DNA of 64,000 nt from Levilactobacillus lindianensis (GTDB lineage Bacteria; Bacillota; Bacilli; Lactobacillales; Lactobacillaceae): NCBI RefSeq assembly GCF_003946095.1, contig NZ_RHOD01000010.1, positions 33,318 to 97,317 of the forward strand, read 5' to 3'. The notes below the pieces were generated by a model. It ran no database searches. It worked only from the letters and a program-made list of their open reading frames with translations, and was not told where the DNA came from. Every line of letters begins with the position of its first letter. The stretch's first letter is position 1. Position numbers and translations under genes: made by a program. This document shows, piece after piece, positions 57,339 to 64,000 of the stretch.

Positions 57339-57872
57339 TTGAAGACAATGGCAAAAACCCAGCTACCCAAGCTGGACACGTTGAGTATGGTTACGATGGG
57401 GTTATTGATGGCGCTGCAACTGGTGATCAGTCGCTTCTCGATCGGTAATAACTTTATCAAGTTTAGTTTTACTTTCTTGATTGTGGCGTTACTCGCCAAG
57501 TGGTTTGGTCCCTGGTGGGGCATGATGACCGCAGCAGTGGTGGACGTGGTGGGAACCCTGATGACCGGGGGACCCTTCTTCTTGGGATTTACGGTATCGG
57601 CGATCCTAGGGTCCTTGATTTACGCGCTGTTTCTTTATAAGCAACCGGTGAGTTGGGGTCGCATCACGCTAGCTTCCGTGATTATTGCGGTGGTGGTGAA
57701 TGCCTTCCTCAATACGTTGTGGGTGACCATCATGTACCGGACGCCGTTCTGGAGTCTGTTACCGTTACGGGTCATCAAGCAACTCATTGTGACGCCCATT
57801 CAGATTGTTTTGGTCTACGGCTTGTTGAAGAGCCGAGTGGTCCAAACGATTCAGGAACGATTAAATCGATAA
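57339..57872 (+). CDS. folT: folate ECF transporter S component FolT
   Basis: A 177-residue membrane protein with six predicted helices. The N-terminal Ala-motif helix MVTMGLLMALQLVISRF, the substrate region FTFLIVALLAKWFGPWWG and FFLGFTVSAILGSLIYA match folate-specific S components, which dock on the shared EcfAAT module (not in this window). TTG 57339 is chosen because the GGAG at 57326-57329 is 9 bases away; the ATG at 57330 has no spacing. The THF riboswitch upstream supports the substrate. Confidence 0.9.
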   Translation: MKTMAKTQLPKLDTLSMVTMGLLMALQLVISRFSIGNNFIKFSFTFLIVALLAKWFGPWWGMMTAAVVDVVGTLMTGGPFFLGFTVSAILGSLIYALFLYKQPVSWGRITLASVIIAVVVNAFLNTLWVTIMYRTPFWSLLPLRVIKQLIVTPIQIVLVYGLLKSRVVQTIQERLNR

Positions 57873-57881
57873 CTAACACGA

Positions 57882-57915
57882 GCACCGTTTCGGTTAAGCC
57901 GGGATGGTGTTTTTA
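57882..57915 (+). terminator. intrinsic terminator after folT
   Basis: CACC near 57883-57886 pairs with GGTG near 57906-57909, with an inner CGG/CCG stem, followed by five T. Confidence 0.6.
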
Positions 57916-58150
57916 AATGGCTTACATCTAGGGAAATTAAATTAATTACTTTAACTTATAATAGCCAGATTTCACCACTACCGCCACACTGATCAACCTG
58001 CCAACACAGCCTAACTCGCAATTAACGGTAAGCACAGGTCAGTGATCCAACCCTTAATTTTTTCTATTAAATGGGGGCGGCACCTTGCGTCATTAAAGGT
58101 TTTCAGCTATAACGAAAGAAGACAAGGATTATTCAGGGGGGACTGGAAAC

Positions 58151-58591
58151 ATGCAACGATTACTGCAACTTTACTACAAATATCAGGACGTGCTGGCCTA
58201 CCTGATATTCGGGGGATTGACGACGCTGGTTAATTTGGTCGTCTTTTACGTCACGGCCACACTATGGGGTTGGAACTATCAGGTCGGGAACGTCTGGGCC
58301 TGGTTCCTATCAGTGTTATTTGCTTATCTGACCAATCGGGTTTGGGTCTTCCATTCTCATTTTACAACGACTAAAGCCCTTTTCAGCGAAGTTGTGTCGT
58401 TCTTTCTCGCGCGGGGAGCGACCTTGATTATGGATATGGCTATCATGTGGGCCGGGGTCACGTTACTCCAGCAAAATGAAATGCTGACCAAATTAGTCGA
58501 TCAAGTGGTTGTCGTCTTGGCTAACTACTTCTTTAGTAAGTGGTTTGTATTCAAGAAGAATAAAGCCTCATCGGTCAATGAACAGAATTAA
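58151..58591 (+). CDS. GtrA family membrane protein
   Basis: A 146-residue protein with four membrane segments and the GtrA pattern: YLIFGGLTTLVNLVVFY at the first helix, VFAYLTNRVWVF in the middle and NYFFSKWFVFKKNK near the end. GtrA-like proteins help move lipid-linked sugars across the membrane in surface polysaccharide or teichoic acid glycosylation. No glycosyltransferase is adjacent. A 230-base non-coding stretch precedes it, with a TATAAT-like box near 57957. Confidence 0.9.
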   Translation: MQRLLQLYYKYQDVLAYLIFGGLTTLVNLVVFYVTATLWGWNYQVGNVWAWFLSVLFAYLTNRVWVFHSHFTTTKALFSEVVSFFLARGATLIMDMAIMWAGVTLLQQNEMLTKLVDQVVVVLANYFFSKWFVFKKNKASSVNEQN

Positions 58592-58602
58592 ATCATTTGA
58601 TG

Positions 58603-58639
58603 AACCATCACTGGCGTGTGTGCGCTGGTGATGGTTTTT
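58603..58639 (+). terminator. intrinsic terminator after the GtrA gene
   Basis: AACCATCAC at 58603-58611 pairs with GTGATGGTT at 58628-58636, with inner GCG/CGC pairing, ending in T. Confidence 0.85.
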
Positions 58640-58715
58640 ACTTTACTGTAAAACAGTGAGTCGTTGTTGTGCAGCCTATTGTTATGCGTTTCTAAGGTTA
58701 AAGTACCATAAAAAA

Positions 58716-58741
58716 ACTGGCATTTCGTAAGAAATGCCAGT
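58716..58741 (-). terminator. intrinsic terminator after the VanZ gene
   Basis: ACTGGCATTTC at 58716-58726 pairs perfectly with GAAATGCCAGT at 58731-58741 around four bases; the minus strand ends in six T. Confidence 0.88.
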
Positions 58742-58752
58742 GATGTGTTTAC

Positions 58753-59262
58753 TTAAGCTATTACGCGGTCCGTATGGGTTTTGCGACCGGTTATTCGGTT
58801 GAAGATCACAACAACTAGGCCGCCGACCAGAATGCCTAAGGCGTTGGCCAGGACGTCATTGATATCACTGCTACGGTTGATCAGCCAGTCATGGGAGAGC
58901 ACGTATTGCATGGTTTCGACGCTGCCACCAACGAAGAGGCCCAAGAGACTGACGTCCAGGAGTGAAAGCTTAGGTAACATCCACTTGACCAGCAGTCCCA
59001 ATGGAATCGTCAAAACAATGTTCTCTAGGAAGCCGAGGTTGAAGACGCCCAGATTGGTTAAGTTGACTCGACCAATCCCGATGGGCATGATATAAATCGC
59101 CGTGCCAGAAAATGAGATTGGGGTAAAGAGGATGGCGGCCAAGCCAGTTAAGTAGCCTAGCACTAAGAGGGCGAACCAGCGGCGTTTGCGGCCGGTTGCG
59201 ACGATGAGTAGGCCACTTAGTCCAGCCAGTAAGATGATGAGCAATAAGGGTTCCCAACGCAT
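58753..59262 (-). CDS. VanZ family membrane protein
   Basis: A 169-residue protein with five membrane segments. The family core is NIVLTIPLGLLVKWMLPKLS followed by GLFVGGSVETMQYVL and the RSSDINDVLANALGILVGG signature. VanZ is an accessory teicoplanin-resistance protein in enterococci, but VanZ-like proteins are widespread and their native role is unclear. No van genes are nearby. It is divergent from the MazG-like gene. Confidence 0.9.
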   Translation of the reverse strand: MRWEPLLLIILLAGLSGLLIVATGRKRRWFALLVLGYLTGLAAILFTPISFSGTAIYIMPIGIGRVNLTNLGVFNLGFLENIVLTIPLGLLVKWMLPKLSLLDVSLLGLFVGGSVETMQYVLSHDWLINRSSDINDVLANALGILVGGLVVVIFNRITGRKTHTDRVIA

Positions 59263-59523
59263 CGAACCACCTCCATGAAATTTTGTTTATCTGTCGTGTT
59301 GGTTAACATGTTCCTAGACTACAACAGAAGTGCCAATTTTGGTGGTTTTTGGGGAGAGCTTTAAGGTTTCTTGGTTCCTTTAGGAAAACCATAAGGACTT
59401 AGGCAAAGAATCATCACACTTTTTCGGGGAGTTGCGGTTACTTATTTATTTATAAGACGTCTGTGCAGGGCTGGCAGCTGGGATCTGGTACAGTTGAAAG
59501 AACACTAAAAGGGGGACGAACAC

Positions 59524-59853
59524 GTGACAATTACGGAACATCAAGATTGGCTAGTCGATTTCTACCAGCGGCGGCATTGGTATCAGTATTCACCCTTCGT
59601 TCATTTGAATTTCCTAACTGAGGAGGCCGGCGAGGTTTCGCGGGCCATTCGGGCAATTGAGATTGGTCGGGATCATCCTGGCGAAAAGCAAACCACTCCC
59701 GCGGTGCGTCAGGCTAATTTACGGGAGGAGCTGGCAGATGTGCTCGATCAGGTTTTAGTGATCAGCAGTCTGTATGATATCGATGCTAGTGACCTGTTGG
59801 CGGCCAGTGAGACTAAGCTAACCGAACGTTTCAAGGATAGTCAACCAGATTAG
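59524..59853 (+). CDS. MazG-like nucleotide pyrophosphohydrolase
   Basis: A 109-residue protein with the MazG/dUTPase metal-binding pattern EEAGEVSRAI (residues 32-41) and EELADVLDQVL (residues 68-78), the EExxE and ExxD pairs. Such short MazG proteins hydrolyse nucleoside triphosphates to monophosphates and may clear aberrant nucleotides. It starts at GTG after AAGGGGGA. Its own terminator follows. Confidence 0.85.
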   Translation: MTITEHQDWLVDFYQRRHWYQYSPFVHLNFLTEEAGEVSRAIRAIEIGRDHPGEKQTTPAVRQANLREELADVLDQVLVISSLYDIDASDLLAASETKLTERFKDSQPD

Positions 59854-59860
59854 ACCCTAA

Positions 59861-59892
59861 CAGCCACCATCAGCGATGACGGTGGCTATTTA
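59861..59892 (+). terminator. intrinsic terminator after the MazG-like gene
   Basis: AGCCACC at 59862-59868 pairs with GGTGGCT at 59881-59887, extended by TCA/TGA inside, followed by an AT-rich stretch. Confidence 0.65.
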
Positions 59893-59960
59893 GTTGGTGC
59901 GTTTGCTCGAAAAACCTAGGTGTGCTAAGGTGGAAACCTACGCTATAAGGAGTGAAGTTA

Positions 59961-60014
59961 ATGAGTGTGCATAATTGTCGCGCGATGTCCGATACCCCAA
60001 AGTATATGAATTAG
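59961..60014 (+). CDS. possible 17-residue upstream peptide
   Basis: An ATG with an AAGGAGTG site 7 bases upstream opens a 17-codon frame (MSVHNCRAMSDTPKYMN), ending 66 bases before the MutS-like gene. It could be a leader peptide, or the remnant of a lost gene. No other evidence supports expression. Confidence 0.25.
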   Translation: MSVHNCRAMSDTPKYMN

Positions 60015-60080
60015 CAACAGCAGGACCGACAATTCAAACCAATGAATGTTTCTCCATGCTGATTGCTGCAAGGAGAAAAA

Positions 60081-61622
60081 ATGACTTTAAAACAAATTAC
60101 CCAGCTTGATCAGATCCTAACGACCGTCGCCAAGTTTACTCATAGTGACCGAGCAGCTAATGCCCTGCAGACGGCCCCTAACGTGACGGACATGAAGACC
60201 GTTCGACAACAGTTAAAGTTGACGGCCGAGGCCCATCGCTTACTTGCCAACGATGTCATGTTGACGTACTTTGATCTGGATCAGCTGACAGCGCTACAAA
60301 CAAAATTAGACCAAGGACTCTTACTTACGGCAGAACAATTGGGAATGGTGAGTGACTTTCTGACAAACCTCCAACGATTGACGACGGTGCTGCGTGAGCA
60401 CGAGCAGCTCGCACCGGGGTTAACGACCATGTTAGCCTCTGCCAAGGGTCTGAGCGGCCTGCAAGGCCGCCTAGCGCATGTGATTGTCAGAGGGCAGGTC
60501 GCAGATGATGCCACGCCGCAGTTGGCCGATATTCGGCGTCAGATTAAGAAACAACGCCAACAGGTACAAACGACGCTGACCCAATTCGTTCAGAAGCATG
60601 CTAAGGCGGTTCAAAGCAATCGCCTGATTACCCGAAATGACCGGGTCTGCGTGCAGTTGAAGGCGAGTTATAAGAACCGGTTTCCAGGACAGGTTGTCGA
60701 CCAATCTGGGACCGGGTCGACGGTCTTCTTCGAACCACAAGCTGCGGCGAAAAAGTCAGCCGTATTGACCAGTCTGATCAATGCCGAGAGTGATGAAATC
60801 TATCAATTGCTGGCCACATTGACCGGAGACGTTCTGGATCATTGGGATGATCTGAAAGCAAATCAAGACTTACTCAGTGACTTCGATCAGACGATGGCCA
60901 AAGGACAGTATGGTTTGGAGACGGACAGTCATTTGCCTAAACTGAATACCGACCAACACATTAAGATTGTGGCTGGTCGCCATCCCTTGTTGGGACCGGA
61001 TGCCGTTCCCTTGGATATCGAACTCACACCACATCAAGGCCTGATGATTACCGGGGCAAACTCCGGTGGGAAGACTGTGGTGTTGAAGACGATTGCGCTA
61101 TTTGCGTTGATGGTTCAATTTGGCTTGGAACTACCTGCTGAGAAGGGCACAGAAATGGCGGTCTTTAGTCAGTTCTGGGTCGATATTGGGGATAACCAAA
61201 GCCTGACTGCTCAGCTGAGTACCTTTGCCGCTGAGATGACGACCTTGGTGGATATGACCGCTAATATTCAAGCCAACGCTCTCGTTTTACTTGATGAAAT
61301 TGGGAGTGGGACTGATCCTGAAGAAGGGTCTGCCTTGAGTATTTCGATTATTGAGTATCTCCGCCAACAACAGGCGACGATTATTGCGACAACCCACTTC
61401 AGTGCTATTAAGGAATACGCAGTGGATTGTCCAACATTTATGACGGCTACCATGGCCTTTGATCCCAAGACGTTACGGCCCACGTATCGCTTGCTTCTGC
61501 ATCAGGTTGGAGCTAGTGAGGCGGTTTGGTTGGCCGAACGCTTAGGGCTGGCAAAGCCAATTTTAGAGGATACACGACGCCGATTGGCCGCGAAGTCCCG
61601 AATGGAACAGGCCGGTCGATGA
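60081..61622 (+). CDS. MutS2-like ATPase lacking the Smr nuclease domain
   Basis: A 513-residue MutS-family ATPase. It has a helical core/clamp (about 1-290) and an ABC-type ATPase with Walker A GANSGGKTVVLK near residue 328, Walker B ALVLLDEIGSGTDPEEGS near residue 402 and TTHFSAIKEY. Typical MutS2 is about 780 residues with C-terminal KOW and Smr domains; these are absent, and the gene ends shortly after the ATPase. ATG 60081 follows AAGGAG. It may act in recombination control or ribosome-collision handling like MutS2, but without nuclease activity. Confidence 0.88.
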   Translation: MTLKQITQLDQILTTVAKFTHSDRAANALQTAPNVTDMKTVRQQLKLTAEAHRLLANDVMLTYFDLDQLTALQTKLDQGLLLTAEQLGMVSDFLTNLQRLTTVLREHEQLAPGLTTMLASAKGLSGLQGRLAHVIVRGQVADDATPQLADIRRQIKKQRQQVQTTLTQFVQKHAKAVQSNRLITRNDRVCVQLKASYKNRFPGQVVDQSGTGSTVFFEPQAAAKKSAVLTSLINAESDEIYQLLATLTGDVLDHWDDLKANQDLLSDFDQTMAKGQYGLETDSHLPKLNTDQHIKIVAGRHPLLGPDAVPLDIELTPHQGLMITGANSGGKTVVLKTIALFALMVQFGLELPAEKGTEMAVFSQFWVDIGDNQSLTAQLSTFAAEMTTLVDMTANIQANALVLLDEIGSGTDPEEGSALSISIIEYLRQQQATIIATTHFSAIKEYAVDCPTFMTATMAFDPKTLRPTYRLLLHQVGASEAVWLAERLGLAKPILEDTRRRLAAKSRMEQAGR

Positions 61623-61645
61623 GTGAATCAGATTGAGTGATGAAA

Positions 61646-61688
61646 AAAACTGGTTTCGGAGATTATTGTGATCTTCGGAACCAGTTTT
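61646..61688 (+). terminator. intrinsic terminator after the MutS-like gene
   Basis: AAAACTGGTT at 61646-61655 pairs with AACCAGTTTT at 61679-61688, with inner AGAT/ATCT pairing. Its symmetrical A and T flanks allow it to work for the convergent gene too. Confidence 0.8.
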
Positions 61689-61739
61689 GGTTTAGAATCA
61701 TTTAAATAAAATGGTTCAGTGAGGGTGTGATAATCAAGC

Positions 61740-62567
61740 TTAGATGTCTGTTGTGGCCATCCTTCCTGCGTAGTAGGGATTACCATTAACTGTGTAACAG
61801 TCCCATCCACCGTCCCAAATGGGCTCATCTGAACCAGTACCGTCATCAAAAACAACATGCTTTTTTAAATCTTTAATCTTAAGTTGATACGTGTTACGCC
61901 CGATCTTTTTCCCGGGGAGTCCCTTAATTGCAGGGCGATATTTGACAGTTGTCGTATTTCCTTTGACCGTCGTTTTTATCATTTTGGCGGACGCAGATGG
62001 TTTGTAAACATCCTCTTGAAGGCCGTCAAGGACGTACATATCTTGGGAACAAGGATCATAGCGATTAACCGTCGATATATTGTAATATTGAATATAGTTG
62101 TCTAATGTCAGATAAAATAATGGCGCCGAAGAGTAGCCATGTTTTCTGAGTTTAAAACCTGTTCCTTGCCGTAGAACAGTTGCCCGAATAGGTGCTTTTA
62201 GGTTAACTCTTTTAAAGTTAGATTTAGTGAGTGGTATGGTTGGCTTTTGCGCATATCGAAGGTTTCTAATCTTATCGTAATGGACAGCACCGAGTGTGAA
62301 GGAAGCCTTGACTTTATGCCCGTTTTCACTTTGAGAATAAAGTTGAAGAACTGTTCCTTTTTTTACGAGGAGAGGCTTATATTTTTTCCCGTGTTTTTGA
62401 GAGATGCCCACGTACATGGTCTTTCTTGTTCGAACATAGCCCTGGTATGGAAGCTTTAAGTAGTGATTGGAAGCTTGAGCCGGAAGTGTTGCGGATGTAA
62501 GCCCCATCCCCACAACAGTTCCAAACAAAAGTAATCCCCGAAGAACTTTATGATTTAGCGTTAACAA
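61740..62567 (-). CDS. secreted hypothetical protein with lower GC
   Basis: A 275-residue protein with a signal peptide (basic LNHKVLRG, hydrophobic GLLLFGTVVGMGL, cleavage after PAQA). The mature part is Lys/Tyr/Thr-rich with short beta-type repeats (YQGYVRTRKTMYVGIS, VKKGTVLQLYSQSENGHKV), resembling SLAP/SH3-like wall-binding segments, and has two Cys in the C-terminal half. TTG 62567 fits GGGGG at 8 bases; longer starts lack a site. The base composition is clearly more AT-rich than that of its neighbours, suggesting recent acquisition. Function unknown, probably at the cell surface. Confidence 0.72.
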   Translation of the reverse strand: MLTLNHKVLRGLLLFGTVVGMGLTSATLPAQASNHYLKLPYQGYVRTRKTMYVGISQKHGKKYKPLLVKKGTVLQLYSQSENGHKVKASFTLGAVHYDKIRNLRYAQKPTIPLTKSNFKRVNLKAPIRATVLRQGTGFKLRKHGYSSAPLFYLTLDNYIQYYNISTVNRYDPCSQDMYVLDGLQEDVYKPSASAKMIKTTVKGNTTTVKYRPAIKGLPGKKIGRNTYQLKIKDLKKHVVFDDGTGSDEPIWDGGWDCYTVNGNPYYAGRMATTDI

Positions 62568-62680
62568 TCTAATTACCCCCTGATTTTCCGATACATCTAC
62601 ATTATAGGACATTCGATCGTTTGATAGCAAAAAGTCCTCGGAAATTAAATGGCTTTCTGAGAACTTACATACGACTTTAT

Positions 62681-63217
62681 CTATTTTTTTCTTGAACGCT
62701 TTTGTTCGTGGCGGTCATGCCGGCTCTCCGCTTGCAGGGCCGCATTGTGACGCATTTCGGTGGGGTACTGTCGCGATGCTAGTAGCCAGACACAGCCACG
62801 TTGAACCAGCAAGGTTACGCCTAAATAGAGGAGCAAGGTTACCGAGCTCCCGGTCCAAATACGGTCCACACCGAGGTGACCAATGATACCGACAGCCCAC
62901 CAAACTAGGGTGAGCCAATTTCCTTGGCGCATGACAATTCCCTCATCGTTCACCCAAAAGTGGTAAGACCAGGCCCGTAATCCCGCGAATATCACGGCAC
63001 TGGCCAAGCTCAAACCACCGAAAATCAAGGCTTGTTGCAACGTAATTTGTAAATGTTGTTTCTGGAAGGCATCCCCAATTGAGGCTGCACCGAGTAGGAT
63101 CACTAAAATGAAAGATTCAATTTTGAATCGAACGATCTTGGGTGCCAACTGTCGCTTGATAACGACAAATAGTAGCCAAGTTCCCAGAACAAGATTGGTT
63201 AAGTCTAAGTTTTGCAT
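62681..63217 (-). CDS. multi-span membrane protein, unknown (178 aa)
   Basis: Five hydrophobic segments and a very basic C-terminal tail (HDRHEQKRSRKK). The layout resembles CcdC/DUF1453-type membrane proteins (VVIKRQLAPKIVRFKIESF), but the match is weak. ATG 63217 has AAGGAG at 9 bases. A possible promoter lies at 63258-63286. The gene precedes the secreted protein gene on the same strand; the 113-base gap makes co-transcription possible. Confidence 0.65.
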   Translation of the reverse strand: MQNLDLTNLVLGTWLLFVVIKRQLAPKIVRFKIESFILVILLGAASIGDAFQKQHLQITLQQALIFGGLSLASAVIFAGLRAWSYHFWVNDEGIVMRQGNWLTLVWWAVGIIGHLGVDRIWTGSSVTLLLYLGVTLLVQRGCVWLLASRQYPTEMRHNAALQAESRHDRHEQKRSRKK

Positions 63218-63257
63218 GAGTTTACTCCTTGACATGATTTATTGAATTTGAATTTTG

Positions 63258-63286
63258 AGTATACACCTTTTATAGGAGTGTAGGAA
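63258..63286 (-). promoter_or_regulatory. possible promoter for the 178-aa membrane protein
   Basis: On the minus strand a -10 box TATACT (63258-63263) and a weak -35 TTCCTA (63281-63286) have a 17-base spacer. Confidence 0.4.
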
Positions 63287-63703
63287 CAATGCTTTAAAAG
63301 TTAATTTGAAGAACAGGTGCCTCTTGGCAGTTAACAGAAAGTGAAGGTATGGCGTCAAAATACCAGTACAAATTTATTTGTAACTTCTCCTGACCCAATC
63401 TGTGAAAGTATGACTTTTGATCGGTTAGTGTGGTGTTCCGATGACCAGACCAATATGCTAATACTTCGGTGGAAGAACGGCATCGCGTTCTTGATGCTTG
63501 CCAGGAGAGTTGCTGGATGATAAGGTTTAGGGGCTCTAGGATTTCTGCGGCAAAATGAGTGCTATTATTAGCCAGCACACAGCAACAATAAAATTATTAA
63601 GTATCAATTTAAAGATATACATTTGCTAAAGATGGGGTAGGATCAACTCTCATATTTTTTATCTGGCAGCAACACATTGGCATAGTTGAATGGAGGAATT
63701 GAC
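63287..63703. other. AT-rich interval with no supported gene
   Basis: A 94-codon minus-strand frame (63294-63578) exists but has no ribosome-binding site or recognisable motif; it may be a decayed gene. The right part (63579-63700) is AT-rich and may hold the promoter of the small secreted protein. The stretch has lower GC than the chromosome to the left. Confidence 0.35.
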
Positions 63704-63874
63704 ATGCAACATGATGAATCTAGAAGATCACTTCCAATTTGGGTAGCAATTCTTGGCGTTGTCATAACCCTAAGCTTGGGATTGTCGGTGATCAAAGCTG
63801 ATGCAGCTAAGACTCCGAGTCACCAAAAGTTACGAACCGAAAAAGCTTATTATATCGGCAAATTCTATAATTAA
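63704..63874 (+). CDS. small secreted or membrane-anchored peptide (56 aa)
   Basis: Begins MQHDESRRSLPIWVAILGVV: a charged N-terminus, one hydrophobic segment (about residues 14-35) and a short basic, Tyr-rich tail after ADAA. ATG 63704 is 7 bases after GGAGG. Signal peptidase cleavage after ADA would release about 20 residues ending in YYIGKFYN. It could be a signal or antimicrobial peptide, or the 5' remnant of a longer secreted protein cut off before the IS element. Confidence 0.55.
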   Translation: MQHDESRRSLPIWVAILGVVITLSLGLSVIKADAAKTPSHQKLRTEKAYYIGKFYN

Positions 63875-63879
63875 TCCGA

Positions 63880-64000
63880 ACAGAAATTAAAAAGCCCAAA
63901 GCAATCACTTACAATGGTAGTAGCTAATTCCAACCAATATAGGGAGTGATTACTTTGGGTACATCTACTTTATCACGTTTTCAACGTGGCGCACTAGCAC
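63880..64000 (+). mobile_element. left end of an IS30-family insertion sequence
   Basis: The window ends inside this element. The transposase start is visible at 63954; the stretch from about 63880 to it is probably the terminal inverted repeat and promoter. The exact boundary and target duplication cannot be fixed without the right end. Confidence 0.6.
63954..64000 (+). CDS. IS30-family transposase, N-terminal fragment
   Basis: A TTG start with AGGGAG 9 bases upstream encodes GTSTLSRFQRGALA, the usual opening of lactobacillus IS30-type transposases, ahead of their helix-turn-helix. Only 15 codons are in the window; the rest lies to the right. Confidence 0.7.

Noticed and set aside
58753..59262. 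Glycopeptide resistance locus because of VanZ
   Set aside because: Only a VanZ-fold protein is present, with no vanHAX-type genes; VanZ-like proteins are common housekeeping membrane proteins.
63294..63578. 94-codon minus-strand open frame
   Set aside because: No Shine-Dalgarno site and no recognisable motif; it may be a decayed gene but cannot be supported as an intact one.

Overview
The window looks like chromosomal DNA of a low-to-mid GC Gram-positive bacterium of the family Lactobacillaceae, probably the plantarum/brevis side of the family. The evidence is the gene set and gene order: rpsP-khpA-rimM-trmD-rplS, a mevalonate pathway cluster (mvk-mvaD-mvaK2-fni), asnS-dnaD, recU-pbp1A, ypsA-gpsB-rnpB(type B)-ypsC, lspA-rluD-pyrR and a THF riboswitch in front of folT. 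Species cannot be fixed from the sequence alone. No tRNA, rRNA operon, CRISPR array or prophage was seen. One IS30-type element begins at the right edge.

Layout. 1-3.9 kb: a VWA-like protein and a small unknown protein, then the ribosomal/tRNA-modification block with two clear promoters. 4.0-8.1 kb: a membrane acyltransferase and, divergently, a four-gene ABC exporter/LytTR/DUF3021 module. 8.2-11 kb: a short structured terminated transcript before a small membrane protein, then the K+ transporter Kup. 11-14.1 kb (minus): YjeM-type permease and a C69 dipeptidase. 14.3-21.1 kb: YitT protein, 4-OT tautomerase, glycerol kinase, M20 deacylase, HAD phosphatase, RsmF-type rRNA methylase. 21.2-25.3 kb (minus): mevalonate kinase to isopentenyl diphosphate isomerase, ordered mvk, mvaD, mvaK2, fni. 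25.5-32.2 kb: dinG, a DUF5590-like protein, an aminotransferase, asnS, dnaD. 32.2-32.8 kb: a GC-rich multi-helix block that looks like a structured RNA. 32.8-38.9 kb: pbp1A and recU (minus), ypsA, gpsB, rnpB, rlmL-like methylase, HIT protein. 39-45 kb: small membrane proteins, an acyltransferase broken at a T7 tract, Nudix, CPBP protease, TetR regulator, nitroreductase, FAD oxidoreductase. 45-55.3 kb: RNase H-like protein, EbsA, fhs, lspA, rluD, pyrR, then two strikingly altered carbamoyl phosphate synthetase subunits, then rqcH. 55.5-64 kb: MarR regulator, DegV, THF riboswitch-folT, GtrA, VanZ, MazG-like, a Smr-less MutS2 paralogue, a lower-GC secreted protein, small membrane/secreted proteins and the start of an IS30 transposase.

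Most notable. (1) The pyrR-linked CarA has lost its whole Cys-His-Glu glutaminase triad (now Gly-Phe-Asp). Its CarB partner is about 200 residues short: it lacks most of the second ATP-grasp region and the C-terminal allosteric domain, and has lost ATP/Mg ligands in the first ATP-grasp. Both reading frames are nevertheless fully open. They sit where a full pyr operon normally lies, which suggests a retained pseudo-carbamoyl phosphate synthetase of unknown role. (2) The 32.5 kb block folds on paper into a closed multi-branch RNA (8-bp closing stem plus three internal hairpins). (3) A short leader-like transcript at 8.2 kb has its own promoter, nested stems and terminator. (4) Glycerol kinase has Thr where the PTS-phosphorylated regulatory His232 is expected. 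Gene starts were chosen by Shine-Dalgarno position, so several are downstream of the longest possible start.
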